Source of the DNA: Actinomycetota bacterium
GTDB lineage: Bacteria; Actinomycetota; Thermoleophilia; Gaiellales; Gaiellaceae
Length of the DNA: 64,000 nt
NCBI GenBank assembly: GCA_003139545.1
Contig: PLJC01000022.1
Coordinates: 22,011 to 86,010, forward strand
Reading direction: 5' to 3'
The position numbers were made by a program, and so were the translations under genes. The notes under the pieces were generated by a model. The model was given only the letters and a program-made list of their open reading frames with translations, was not told the DNA's origin and did no database searches. Of the stretch, positions 42,210-50,190 are shown piece by piece (the first letter of the stretch is position 1; every line of letters starts with the position of its first letter).

Positions 42210-42904
42210 ACTTCCGCGACCGCCATGCCGTAGTACGTCGGCGCTGCGTACGCGAGCAGGTCAACCGCCGCGTCCTCACCCATCGCGCCCTGAAGGACGA
42301 GGAGCTGCCAGAGCGAGTCCGCCTTGCCGGCCTCGACGTGCTCGGCCAGCGGTTGGAAGTCGAGCCGGCCGGAGCCGAGGATCTCGAGCAGCTTCGCGTC
42401 GTACACGGCGGCCGCCGGATCGAAGCCGTACGGCCCGTCCGCGGCGTGCGCGTGGCCGTGGTCGGCCGACGCGATGAGCGCGTGGCGCCCAGGCAGTCCG
42501 GCGATCGCGCGGCCGAGCCGAAGGTGCTCCTCGAGGGGCCGGTCGCGCGCGGGAGCGACGACCACGACGCGCTTCGCGCGCATGCAGGAGAGCGGCACCT
42601 CCGTTCCCCAGTCGAGCGGCATCTCCGCCTGCGACGCGTCGTTCCCGCCGTATGAGACTCCGAGGATCGGCAGGTCGGCCGCCAGGAGTGCCTGCGCGAG
42701 CTCGCGGTCCGTCTCCCACTCCCCCACGCGGCCGGCGGTGATGACTGCGAAGTGACCCTCGACGTGCACGTTGTGCGGCGTGACGACGATGGCGGTGTCG
42801 GGCGCGGCAGCATCGAAGCGGCGGCCGAGCACCTCCATCGCGGCGCGCAGCTCGGGCGCGAGGTCGAGATCGCCGTGCGGCGCGATCGCCGCGAAGACGA
42901 TCAC
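42194..42904 (-). CDS. Class III extradiol dioxygenase (LigB-type) family protein
   Basis: 236 residues, GTG 42904 inside a GTGA overlap with the nucleoside hydrolase gene. LigB-fold markers: AAIAPHGDLDLA (first metal-site His), VVTPHNVHVEGHF (second His cluster), GVSYGGNDASQAEMPLDWGTEVPL, and SADHGHAHAADGPYGFDP near the end. In true extradiol dioxygenases two His and one Glu bind Fe(II). The family also includes Memo-like proteins with no known ring cleavage. Nothing nearby encodes an aromatic pathway; it is coupled to nucleoside salvage genes, so the substrate is open. The 3' end overlaps the cyclase gene by 16 bp. Confidence 0.75.
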   Translation of the reverse strand: MIVFAAIAPHGDLDLAPELRAAMEVLGRRFDAAAPDTAIVVTPHNVHVEGHFAVITAGRVGEWETDRELAQALLAADLPILGVSYGGNDASQAEMPLDWGTEVPLSCMRAKRVVVVAPARDRPLEEHLRLGRAIAGLPGRHALIASADHGHAHAADGPYGFDPAAAVYDAKLLEILGSGRLDFQPLAEHVEAGKADSLWQLLVLQGAMGEDAAVDLLAYAAPTYYGMAVAEVQAAA

Positions 42905-43797
42905 GGCAGGGTTGCGATCCGCTCGTGGAGCAGATCGAGGAATCGCGCTGCGTCGACGTCGACGCCGACGTGCGCGTTCCGCGTCCCGCTCGTGGCGTGC
43001 CAGCGGTCGACCACGGTACGGCCGTCGCAGAAGCGCGACGCGGTCTCGATCTCGACGTTGCAGTGCACCGTCTCGAGCAAGGAGGGATCGATCACGTGCG
43101 CGACCGCCATCGCGTCGTGGATCGGCGATCCGTCGAAGCCGTAGCGCTCCTCGTGGAAGTGCTGGAAGAAGTCGGACAGCTCGGCGACCACGCGCCCGGC
43201 GCGGCCCGTGCGGCGCAGGCGGTCTGCGTGCGCCCGTGTGAAGAGCGCCTTGTGCGTGACGTCGAGTCCGACCATCGTCAGGTCGATTCCGCTTCCGAAC
43301 ACCGCCGCCGCAGCTTCCGGGTCGACGAACGCGTTGAACTCCGCTGCCGGCGTGATGTTGCCCTCCGCGATCGCACCGCCCATCCACACGATGCGGTCGA
43401 TGCGCACGCCGCGTTGGACGAGACGGGCGACGTTCGTCAGCGGCCCGGTCGCCACGAGCACGACGCCGGGCTCGAGCCAGTCGGCCGGGTCGGCGTCCGA
43501 TGGCATCGCGGAGGGCTCCGGCAGGTCCGGCCCGTCCAGCCCGCTCTCGCCGTGCACGTGCGCGGCGGTGCGCAACGGCCGGCGGAGCGGCGCGGCGGCA
43601 CCTCGGACGACCGGGATGTCCGCGCGTCCGCCGAGCTCGAGCACCTTGAGCGCGTTGCGCGTCGTCTTGTCCACGGTCTGGTTGCCCGCGACCGTGACGA
43701 TGCCGCGCAGCTCCACCTCCGGCGAGGCGAGCGCGAGCAGGATGGCGATCGCGTCGTCGTGGCCCGGGTCGCAGTCGATGACGATCGGGATGCTCAC
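42901..43797 (-). CDS. Nucleoside hydrolase (IunH-type)
   Basis: Cleaves the N-glycosidic bond of nucleosides to base and ribose. 298 residues. The calcium-binding motif is VIDCDPGHDDAIAI. Further family features are GNQTVDKTTRNALKVLE, VATGPLTNVA, IVWMGGAI, EFNAFVDPEAA and the late DAMAVAHVIDP. GTG 43797, in a GTGA overlap with the ribokinase stop, gives the correct N-terminus; an upstream start in the same frame would add 46 Arg-rich residues. It works naturally with ribokinase, which phosphorylates the released ribose, and with the BMP importer elsewhere in this window. Confidence 0.93.
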   Translation of the reverse strand: MSIPIVIDCDPGHDDAIAILLALASPEVELRGIVTVAGNQTVDKTTRNALKVLELGGRADIPVVRGAAAPLRRPLRTAAHVHGESGLDGPDLPEPSAMPSDADPADWLEPGVVLVATGPLTNVARLVQRGVRIDRIVWMGGAIAEGNITPAAEFNAFVDPEAAAAVFGSGIDLTMVGLDVTHKALFTRAHADRLRRTGRAGRVVAELSDFFQHFHEERYGFDGSPIHDAMAVAHVIDPSLLETVHCNVEIETASRFCDGRTVVDRWHATSGTRNAHVGVDVDAARFLDLLHERIATLP

Positions 43798-44615
43798 ATC
43801 AACGCGTCCACTTCCGCCGCCGTCGGCAGCGACGTCTGCGCGCCGAAGCGCGAGGCGGCGAGCGCCCCGGCGATGCATGCGCGACGCAGCGCCTCCTCGC
43901 GCGTGCGACCCTCGAGAAGCGAGACGACGAGACACGCGGTGAATGCGTCGCCGGCCGCGGTGCCGTCGACCGCCTCGATCGCCGGCGGCGTCGCCCGTGC
44001 GACCTCCTTCCCGTCCTCGAGCAGGATCGCTCCCTCCGCCCCGAGCGTGAGAGCGACGACGCCGTCGCGCTCGGGCAGCGTCCCCACCTCGAAGCGGTTC
44101 ACGATCGTGACGTCCGCGGCCGGGATGGGGCCGAGTGCCGGCGCGGCGTTGAGGAAGAAGCCGTCGGGCGCGAGCTGGGAGGCGCGCTCCACCGTCTCGA
44201 GCGGGATCTCCAACTGGCAGAGGACGGCGTCCGTGTCGCCCAGGTCGAGGTCGTCCGGCAGAAGTTGGAGATTCGCGCCGGGGGCGACGACGATCTCGTT
44301 GTCGCCGTTCGCGTCGACGGTGATGAGCGCCACGCCGGTCGGCCCCTGCACCCGCTTCAGCCGGTCGAGTCGTACGCCGGCCCGCTCCAGCTCGGCGAGC
44401 GCCAGCGCTGCGTGCTCGTCGTCGCCGACGCAGGCGATGAGATCCACCTCCGCGCCGAGGCGGGCGGCCGCGACCGCCTGGTTGGCGCCCTTGCCGCCGG
44501 GGATCCGGCTGAAGGTCGCACCGGTGACGGTCTCCCCCGGCTGCGGCAGGCGCTCTGCGAGGGCGACGAGGTCGAGGTTGATCGACCCGACGACGGTCAG
44601 GCGAACCGGGGGCAC
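43794..44615 (-). CDS. rbsK: Ribokinase (PfkB family)
   Basis: Phosphorylates ribose to ribose 5-phosphate. 273 residues, GTG 44615. The N-terminal PfkB signature region is VVGSINLDLV and GGKGANQAVAAARLGA. The C-terminal ATP/catalytic motif is VDGTAAGDAFTACLV, where the usual DTTGAGD is DGTAAGD but the catalytic Asp is kept. N-x-x-E (NRFEVGTL) is present. Its stop overlaps the nucleoside hydrolase start, so a nucleoside would be cleaved and its sugar phosphorylated by one operon. Another pentose or adenosine kinase activity cannot be excluded. Confidence 0.9.
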   Translation of the reverse strand: MPPVRLTVVGSINLDLVALAERLPQPGETVTGATFSRIPGGKGANQAVAAARLGAEVDLIACVGDDEHAALALAELERAGVRLDRLKRVQGPTGVALITVDANGDNEIVVAPGANLQLLPDDLDLGDTDAVLCQLEIPLETVERASQLAPDGFFLNAAPALGPIPAADVTIVNRFEVGTLPERDGVVALTLGAEGAILLEDGKEVARATPPAIEAVDGTAAGDAFTACLVVSLLEGRTREEALRRACIAGALAASRFGAQTSLPTAAEVDALM

Positions 44616-44625
44616 CCGGGGGAAT

Positions 44626-45189
44626 CTAGGCGACGGTCAGGACGCGCAGGTCGTCGAGCGCGCCGCCGAGGAGGTTCTCGCGCAGGTCGAAGAGGCCGGC
44701 CCAGAGCGACGAGGGGTCGGGAACGAGCTCGATGCGCGCAGCGTCGGAGAGCCCCTCGAGCGCACGCACGAGCACAGCCAGCTCGAGGTACGCCTGCGCA
44801 ACGCGGTCGGCCGGAACGCGCACGCCGGCCCGATCGAGGATCGGCTCCCAGTCCAGCAGCTCGGCGACGCCGGGTCCCCCGTACCACGACCGGCCTTCGA
44901 GCGCATCGGCCTCGAGCTCGAGCAGATAGCGGTCGAGGGGATCCTGGAGACCGGAGAGCGCGGTCTCGACGCGCTCGGCCGCCCTGCGCAGCGCGGCCTG
45001 GCGGCCGCCCGGCGTTGCCGGCTTCGGCTCGCCGCGCGCCCACTGCTCGAGCTGACGACAAAACGCGAGCGCGGCCGCCTCGCAGGCGCCGAGCTGTGCC
45101 ACGAGCCGCAGCGCTGTCGCCTGTTCGGTCGCGCACTCCTCGAGCACGTCAGCCCACGTGGGCACGTAGCGCAGGCGGTGGTGGGCCAC
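44626..45189 (-). CDS. Helical protein of unknown function
   Basis: 187 residues, mostly alpha-helical, rich in Ala, Leu, Glu and Arg. GTG 45189 overlaps the rnj stop by one base (TAGTG), so it is translationally coupled to rnj and lies 10 bp before the ribokinase gene. No signal peptide, TM segment or catalytic motif is seen. Tryptophans (YVPTWADVLEE, EQWARGEPKP, GRSWYGGPG, LLDWEPILD) are spread along it. I do not recognise the family; position suggests either an RNase J accessory or an unrelated passenger. Confidence 0.6.
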   Translation of the reverse strand: MAHHRLRYVPTWADVLEECATEQATALRLVAQLGACEAAALAFCRQLEQWARGEPKPATPGGRQAALRRAAERVETALSGLQDPLDRYLLELEADALEGRSWYGGPGVAELLDWEPILDRAGVRVPADRVAQAYLELAVLVRALEGLSDAARIELVPDPSSLWAGLFDLRENLLGGALDDLRVLTVA

Positions 45190-46850
45190 TAAACCTCCAC
45201 CAGCACCGGGAGGATCATCGGCCGCCTGCGCGTCCGGTGGTACACGATGCCGCCGAGCGCGTCGTGCAGATGCTCCTGGAGGAGCTTGATCTCCGTCACG
45301 TCGTCCTTGAGCAGCTGTTCGAGCACACGCAGCGCCTCGGCGCGCAAGTCGTCCAGGAGCGGCTCCGCGCCTTCGCCGAACCCGCGCACGATCAGCTCCG
45401 GCGGCGCGGTGAGGGCGCCGGCGCCGTTCGAGGCGGCAAGGGTGGCGACGACGATGACGACGCCGTCTTCTGCGAGCCGGCGCCGATCACGCAGCGCCAC
45501 GTCGTGCACGTCGCCGACGCCGAGGCCGTCGACGAAGGTCATCCCCGCCTGGACATGGTCGACGACGCGCGCGACGCCGTCCTTCAGCTCGACCACGGTG
45601 CCGTTCTCGGCCAGCACGATGTTCTCCTCCGCGAGGCCGCTCTCGCGCGCGAGCTGGGCATGCGCGGCGAGCATGCGGAACTCGCCGTGCACGGGCATGA
45701 CGGCGCGCGGACGGAGCAGGGCGATGATCGTCCGCAGCTCCTCTGCGCGCCCATGCCCGGAGACGTGCACCGGCGCATTGTCCTCGTGCAGCACCTCGGC
45801 GCCCGACCGGGCGAGGCGGTTGATCGCGTCATGCACGCGCAGCTCGTTGCCGGGGATCGGCTTCGCCGAGATGATCACCGTGTCGCCGGCCTCGACCCGG
45901 ACGGCGGGATGGTCGTTGTACGCGATGCGCGTCATCGCCGACATCGGCTCGCCCTGGCTTCCCGTGCAGAGGATGAGCTGCTCGCCGGGCGGGAGCTCGG
46001 CGAGGTCCTGCGGGCGCAGGATCATCTCTTCGGGAACGTTCATGTAGCCGAGGTTGCGTGCGATGTTCGCGTTCTTGCGCATCGAGCGGCCGACGAACGC
46101 GACCTTGCGCCCGCACTCGATGCCGACGTCGGCGGCCTGCTGCATGCGATGCACGTTGGATGCGAACGACGAGATGAGGATCCGGCCCGTCCTGGACGGG
46201 AAGATCTGTCGGAACGCCTCGCCGACGACGCGCTCCGACTGCGTGACGCCGGCCCGTTCGGCGTTCGTCGAGTCGCCGAGGAGGAGGTCGACGCCCTGGT
46301 TGCCGACCGAGGCGAGCTTGCCGACGTCGGTCCGCTGGCCGTCGACGGGCGTGTGGTCGATCTTGTAGTCGCCGGTGTGCACGACGCGCCCGCCGGGCGT
46401 CTCGAGCACGACCGCGGCCGCATCCGGGATCGAGTGCGCCATGCGAATGAATTCGATCCGGAACGGGCCGAGATTGAACGGCTCGCCGCCGGGCGCGACC
46501 TCGCGGAGCTCCGCTTCGCGCGCGAGGCCGTGCTCGTCCAGCTTCGACTTGATCAGGCCGAGCGTGAGCCTCGTCGCGACGACGACCGGAACGTGCACCT
46601 CGCGCATGAGATACGGCAACGAGCCGACGTGGTCCTCGTGGCCGTGCGTGAGCACGACGCCGCGAATCATCTCCGCGCGCTCGACGAGATAAGAGAAGTC
46701 CGGGAGGACGAGGTCGACGCCGAGATGCTCGTCGCGCGGGAACGCGAGGCCGGCATCGACGATCACGATCGAGCCGTCGGCCTCGTACACGGTCATGTTC
46801 TTCCCCACCTCGCCGAGGCCGCCGAGGGGAATGATCCGGCAGACGCCCAA
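45189..46850 (-). CDS. rnj: Ribonuclease J
   Basis: Metallo-beta-lactamase/beta-CASP nuclease with 5'-3' exo- and endonuclease activities. The N-terminus is GVCRIIPLGGLGEVGKNM, with the metal motif LTHGHEDHVGSLPYL, GDYKIDHTPVDG, STNAERAG, and beta-CASP motifs including ISAKPIPGNE and VHVSGHGRAEEL. A C-terminal domain of ~100 residues follows. TTG 46850 is chosen: it gives the canonical start (553 residues), while the frame upstream to 46910 lies inside the MITE. GGAAGGGA from the MITE end lies 7 bases before the TTG. The gene follows dapA in the usual actinobacterial order. Confidence 0.93.
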   Translation of the reverse strand: MGVCRIIPLGGLGEVGKNMTVYEADGSIVIVDAGLAFPRDEHLGVDLVLPDFSYLVERAEMIRGVVLTHGHEDHVGSLPYLMREVHVPVVVATRLTLGLIKSKLDEHGLAREAELREVAPGGEPFNLGPFRIEFIRMAHSIPDAAAVVLETPGGRVVHTGDYKIDHTPVDGQRTDVGKLASVGNQGVDLLLGDSTNAERAGVTQSERVVGEAFRQIFPSRTGRILISSFASNVHRMQQAADVGIECGRKVAFVGRSMRKNANIARNLGYMNVPEEMILRPQDLAELPPGEQLILCTGSQGEPMSAMTRIAYNDHPAVRVEAGDTVIISAKPIPGNELRVHDAINRLARSGAEVLHEDNAPVHVSGHGRAEELRTIIALLRPRAVMPVHGEFRMLAAHAQLARESGLAEENIVLAENGTVVELKDGVARVVDHVQAGMTFVDGLGVGDVHDVALRDRRRLAEDGVVIVVATLAASNGAGALTAPPELIVRGFGEGAEPLLDDLRAEALRVLEQLLKDDVTEIKLLQEHLHDALGGIVYHRTRRRPMILPVLVEV

Positions 46851-46851
46851 G

Positions 46852-47019
46852 CTAGTGTCCCTTCCGGTGATGGTCTCGCGTCTCTGGCGAGCGAAAAGCA
46901 AGCCAGGCAAGGACGCAGGGAGCGCCGATAGCCGTAGCTATCGGCGCGACTGAGGACGCAGCATGGCGCTGCTTTGCAGCCGCCAGAGGCGCACTGACTA
47001 TTGCCGGAAGGGACACTAG
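46852..47019. mobile_element. 168-bp MITE with perfect 16-bp terminal inverted repeats
   Basis: Left end CTAGTGTCCCTTCCGG (46852-46867) is the exact reverse complement of the right end (47004-47019). The inner ends stay imperfectly repeated (CTCTGGCG / CGCCAGAG). The centre has a perfect 11-bp stem, GCGCCGATAGC-CGTA-GCTATCGGCGC (46922-46947), flanked by direct repeats AGGACGCAG, and a second small stem GCTGC-TTT-GCAGC (46968-46980). No ORF encodes a transposase. The TA at each tip looks like a TA target duplication, as made by IS630/Tc1-type transposases. It separates dapA from rnj. Confidence 0.85.
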
Positions 47020-47897
47020 GCCCGGACCGGCTCGAGCACGCCGGCCCGCTCGAGGCAGGCGCGAATCTGCGCGAGCTCGTCGTCGGTCGGCTCGACCATC
47101 GGCAGCCGGTAGCCGCCGACCTCGTGCCCGAGGAGATTGACGGCGGCCTTGATCGGGATCGGGTTCGTCTGGATCTTCAGGAGCTCGAACGCGGGCGCCA
47201 TCGCGTCGTTCAGTGCCTTCGCGCCGGCCGTGTCGCCGCTCTTGTACAGCCGGACCATCTCCTTCGTCTGCGGCCCCCAGACGTGCGTGTGCACACAGAT
47301 GCCGCCCTCACCGCCGAGCTCGAGGAACGGGTGGACGAGGTTGTCGTCGCCCGCGTAGAGCGTGAGCCCGGCGTCGACGATGTGCCGCGCCTGGGCGAGG
47401 TCGTCGTTGGCCTGCTTCACGCCGGTGACGTTCTCGATCTGCGCGAGCTCGGTGATCGTCTCCGGCTCGATGTTGACCACGACCCGGCTTGGGATGTTGT
47501 AGGCGATCACCGGCTTGTCGGTGACGACCGCGATCTCCTGGAAGTGGCGGACGATCGCGCGCTGCGGCGGCTTGTTGTAGTACGGCGTGACGGCGAGGAT
47601 GCCGTGGACGCCGAGGTCGTGCGCCTCACCCGTGAGATGGACCGAGTGCGCGGTGTCGTACGTGCCGGTGTTCGCGACCACGGTCGCGCGATCGCCGACG
47701 GCGTCGATGGCGACGGCGAAGAGCTCGAGCTTCTCCTCGTCGGTGAGCGTCGGCGCCTCCCCCGTCGTGCCCGCGACGACGAGCCCGTCGGACCCGTTGT
47801 CGACGAGGTGGGCGGCGAGGCGCCGGAAGCTTTCGAAGTCGACCGACCCGTCCTGATGGAACGGGGTGACGATCGCGGTCAGGACTTCTCCGAGCAC
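47016..47897 (-). CDS. dapA: 4-hydroxy-tetrahydrodipicolinate synthase
   Basis: Condenses pyruvate and aspartate semialdehyde, first committed step to DAP/lysine. 293 residues, GTG 47897. TIM-barrel lyase with the Schiff-base Lys161 (TGVKQAN), Tyr133 (AYNIPSR), Arg138, the Thr44-Thr45 pair in GTTGEAPTL and Tyr107 (TPYYNKP). The stop codon TAG (47016-47018) is formed by the outermost bases of the MITE. Order dapB...dapA-rnj is the actinobacterial standard; here an osmoprotectant transporter and a flavoprotein gene were placed between dapB and dapA. Confidence 0.95.
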   Translation of the reverse strand: MLGEVLTAIVTPFHQDGSVDFESFRRLAAHLVDNGSDGLVVAGTTGEAPTLTDEEKLELFAVAIDAVGDRATVVANTGTYDTAHSVHLTGEAHDLGVHGILAVTPYYNKPPQRAIVRHFQEIAVVTDKPVIAYNIPSRVVVNIEPETITELAQIENVTGVKQANDDLAQARHIVDAGLTLYAGDDNLVHPFLELGGEGGICVHTHVWGPQTKEMVRLYKSGDTAGAKALNDAMAPAFELLKIQTNPIPIKAAVNLLGHEVGGYRLPMVEPTDDELAQIRACLERAGVLEPVRA

Positions 47898-47907
47898 GAG
47901 GTTGATT

Positions 47908-49233
47908 TTACGGTAGACGGTCGTCGAGCTCCCGCAGGCACCAGAAGATGCCTTCGGAGAAGCTCGGGAACGGCTGGATCGTGTCGAGCAGGACGTCGAC
48001 GGGGACCGCCGCGCGGACGGCGAGCGTCAGCTGTCCCAGCCACTCGGTCGCCTGCGGCCCGACCGCGACCGCACCAACGAGGACACGCTTCTCTGGGTCG
48101 GCGAAGAGGCGCAGGAACCCGTCGCGCTTCGGCTTCTCGTACGTCGCCATCCGGGACGTCGCCGTCAGCTCCCACCGCGCGGACACGAGGTCGTCGCCGT
48201 CGGTACGCCCGACGGTCGCCACTTCGGGATCCGTGAAGATGCCTGCCGGGATGGCGCGATAGTCCGCCTCGACCGGCCGACCCGCCATGTCCGCCGCGGC
48301 CACGCGCGCCTGGTATTTGCCGATGTGGGTGAAGAGCGCGACGCCCGTGACGTCGCCGATCGCCCAGACGTTCTCGGCAGCGCGCATGCGCCCGTCGACC
48401 TCGATCCCGCCCAGGCCCGCCTTCACGCCGATGTCTTCGAGGCCGAGGCCCTGCACGTGGAGCTTGCGGCCGGTCGCGACGAGCAGCGTGTCGGCGTCGA
48501 CCGTCGAGTCGTCCGACAACGTGAGCCGCACGCCGGGCTCGACGCGCACGACGTCCGTGCTGAGCCGTACGTCGATCCCCTCGGTGCGGAACACGTCGGC
48601 GATGAGCGCGCCCGCTTCCTCGTGCACGCGGCCGAGCAGGCGCGGGCCGTGCTCGACGAGCGTCACCTGCGAGCCCATGCCCGCAAAGAACTGCGCGAAC
48701 TCGGCGCCGACCGGGCCACCGCCCATGATCGCGAGCCGTTTCGGGATGGAATGCGTGCGCGCCGCATCTTCGTTCGTCCAGTAGTCGACGCTGTCGAGCC
48801 CCTCCACCGGAGGAATCGCCGGCGCGGAGCCGGTCGCGATGACCAGCCGGTCGTACTCGAGCTCAGGCCCGTCCTCGACCGCGATCACGCCCGGGCGGAC
48901 GACCCGTCCGTAGCCGCGGACGAACCCGGTGCGGTTCTCCTCGAGGAACTTCAGCCCCGCGGCGTCGTCCCAGTTGTCGGTCGCCCAGTCCCGCCACTCC
49001 CAGACGCCGGCCTCGTCGGGCCGCTGCGACCGGAAGCTCGGAGCGTGGTCGAGCGCGGACGACAACTCGACCGAGCGCAGCATCGTCTTCGTCGGGATGC
49101 AGGCGTAGAACGTGCACTCGCCGCCGACGAGGCGGGTCTCGACGAGTGTGATCTCCACGTCGGCGTCGAGCCGGCGGAGGGCCCCGACGAAATGCTCGCC
49201 GGTCGACCCCCCGCCTAGCACGACGACGCGCAC
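47908..49233 (-). CDS. FAD-dependent disulfide oxidoreductase (dihydrolipoyl dehydrogenase/mercuric reductase family)
   Basis: 441 residues, GTG 49233, overlapping the upstream gene's stop by one base. FAD-binding VVVLGGGSTGEHFVGAL; redox-active pair in GGECTFYACIPTKT; NAD(P)-binding LAIMGGGPVGAEFAQFF; second FAD site VWAIGDVTGV; C-terminal dimer domain with PVDVLLDTIQPFPSFSEGI. The His-x4-Glu dyad of lipoamide dehydrogenases (HAHPTxSE) is replaced by QPFPSFSE, so the usual base His is missing and this may not act on lipoamide. It is transcribed with the osmoprotectant binding-protein gene; the relation is unclear. Confidence 0.85.
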   Translation of the reverse strand: MRVVVLGGGSTGEHFVGALRRLDADVEITLVETRLVGGECTFYACIPTKTMLRSVELSSALDHAPSFRSQRPDEAGVWEWRDWATDNWDDAAGLKFLEENRTGFVRGYGRVVRPGVIAVEDGPELEYDRLVIATGSAPAIPPVEGLDSVDYWTNEDAARTHSIPKRLAIMGGGPVGAEFAQFFAGMGSQVTLVEHGPRLLGRVHEEAGALIADVFRTEGIDVRLSTDVVRVEPGVRLTLSDDSTVDADTLLVATGRKLHVQGLGLEDIGVKAGLGGIEVDGRMRAAENVWAIGDVTGVALFTHIGKYQARVAAADMAGRPVEADYRAIPAGIFTDPEVATVGRTDGDDLVSARWELTATSRMATYEKPKRDGFLRLFADPEKRVLVGAVAVGPQATEWLGQLTLAVRAAVPVDVLLDTIQPFPSFSEGIFWCLRELDDRLP

Positions 49234-50150
49234 TACTTGAGCCCGTTCGCCTTCAGGAAGGCGGAGGCGACTGCCGCGGGCGTCTTCTTGTCGATCCCGA
49301 CCGCCTTGTTCATCGCTTGCATGGCGGCAAGCGTGAGCTTGGACGAGACCGCATTCACCGTGCTCGAGAACGCGGAACCGCCGGCCGCGAGGAGCTTCTG
49401 CGACACGATCGGCGCCACGTTCTGGAAGCCGAAGATGTGCTTCGTGTCGGTCAGCGCGACGTACTTGCCCGTCGCCTGCTGCGGGTCCGTCGAGAAGCCG
49501 TCGCCACCGGTGGCCTTCCCGTCGTCGAGCAGCGTGTACACGCTGATGGTCGAGAGCGGCACGAACTTCGTCTGCGTGAGCCCGTAGGTGCGCTTCAGAC
49601 CGAGGAGACAGGTCATGCGCGTCTGGCACTCCGGGAAGCCGGCGTACGTGAACGACTTGACCTTCTTGAGGTCACCGATCGTCTTGAGGCCGTACTTCTG
49701 CGCCGTCGACTTCAGCACCGTGACCGTGTCGGTGTCGTAGAACGGCGTCGCTTTGAGCATCGTCAGCCCGCGCGTCTGCTCGAACTTCTTCGCCTGGGCG
49801 TAGACCGCGCTCGCCGTCTTGCCCGGCGTCTCCTTGGCGATGTCCTGCACGACGACGCCGGTGTACTCGGGAAGCAGGTTGATCTTGCCGCTCTTGATCG
49901 CTGTGTCGGCGAGCTCGGAGCTACCGAGGCTGCCGGCGTACTTCACGGTGAAGCCCTTCGCGGCGAGCGCCTGGCCGTACAGCTGGCCGAGGATGAACTC
50001 CTCCGTGAAGTTCTTGTTGCCGACGAAAACCGTGGGCTTCGCCTGCGGCGTCGCCGACGCGACGGCCGCGGTCCCACCCAAGACGATCGCGACACCCAAC
50101 GAGATCGCGAATGCCGCCTTTGCGGCACGCCGCGTGTGCTTCCTGATCAT
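49233..50150 (-). CDS. Glycine betaine/osmoprotectant ABC importer, binding protein (OpuCC/OsmX-like)
   Basis: 305 residues, ATG 50150 with GGAGGG upstream. Sec signal peptide (about residues 1-36, ending VASATPQA) with no lipobox Cys. The mature start PTVFVGNKNFTEEFILGQLYGQAL is the hallmark of OpuAC/OpuCC binding proteins, followed by SELADTAIKSGKINLLPEYTG and, later, STDPQQATGKYVALTDTKHIFGFQNVAPIVS. Binding of quaternary amines (betaine, carnitine, choline) is expected. It is the last transporter gene on the minus strand after ATPase and two permeases; its role as the soluble receptor in a Gram-positive needs anchoring or loose wall retention. Confidence 0.88.
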   Translation of the reverse strand: MIRKHTRRAAKAAFAISLGVAIVLGGTAAVASATPQAKPTVFVGNKNFTEEFILGQLYGQALAAKGFTVKYAGSLGSSELADTAIKSGKINLLPEYTGVVVQDIAKETPGKTASAVYAQAKKFEQTRGLTMLKATPFYDTDTVTVLKSTAQKYGLKTIGDLKKVKSFTYAGFPECQTRMTCLLGLKRTYGLTQTKFVPLSTISVYTLLDDGKATGGDGFSTDPQQATGKYVALTDTKHIFGFQNVAPIVSQKLLAAGGSAFSSTVNAVSSKLTLAAMQAMNKAVGIDKKTPAAVASAFLKANGLK

Positions 50151-50190
50151 GCGTCCCTCCCGGGAACGGAGTGATAGATACCCCGGAAGC

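Noticed and set aside
44265..46931. 2.7-kb plus-strand open frame antisense to rnj and the helical protein gene
   Set aside because: Same GC-driven artefact; RNase J on the other strand has every catalytic motif.
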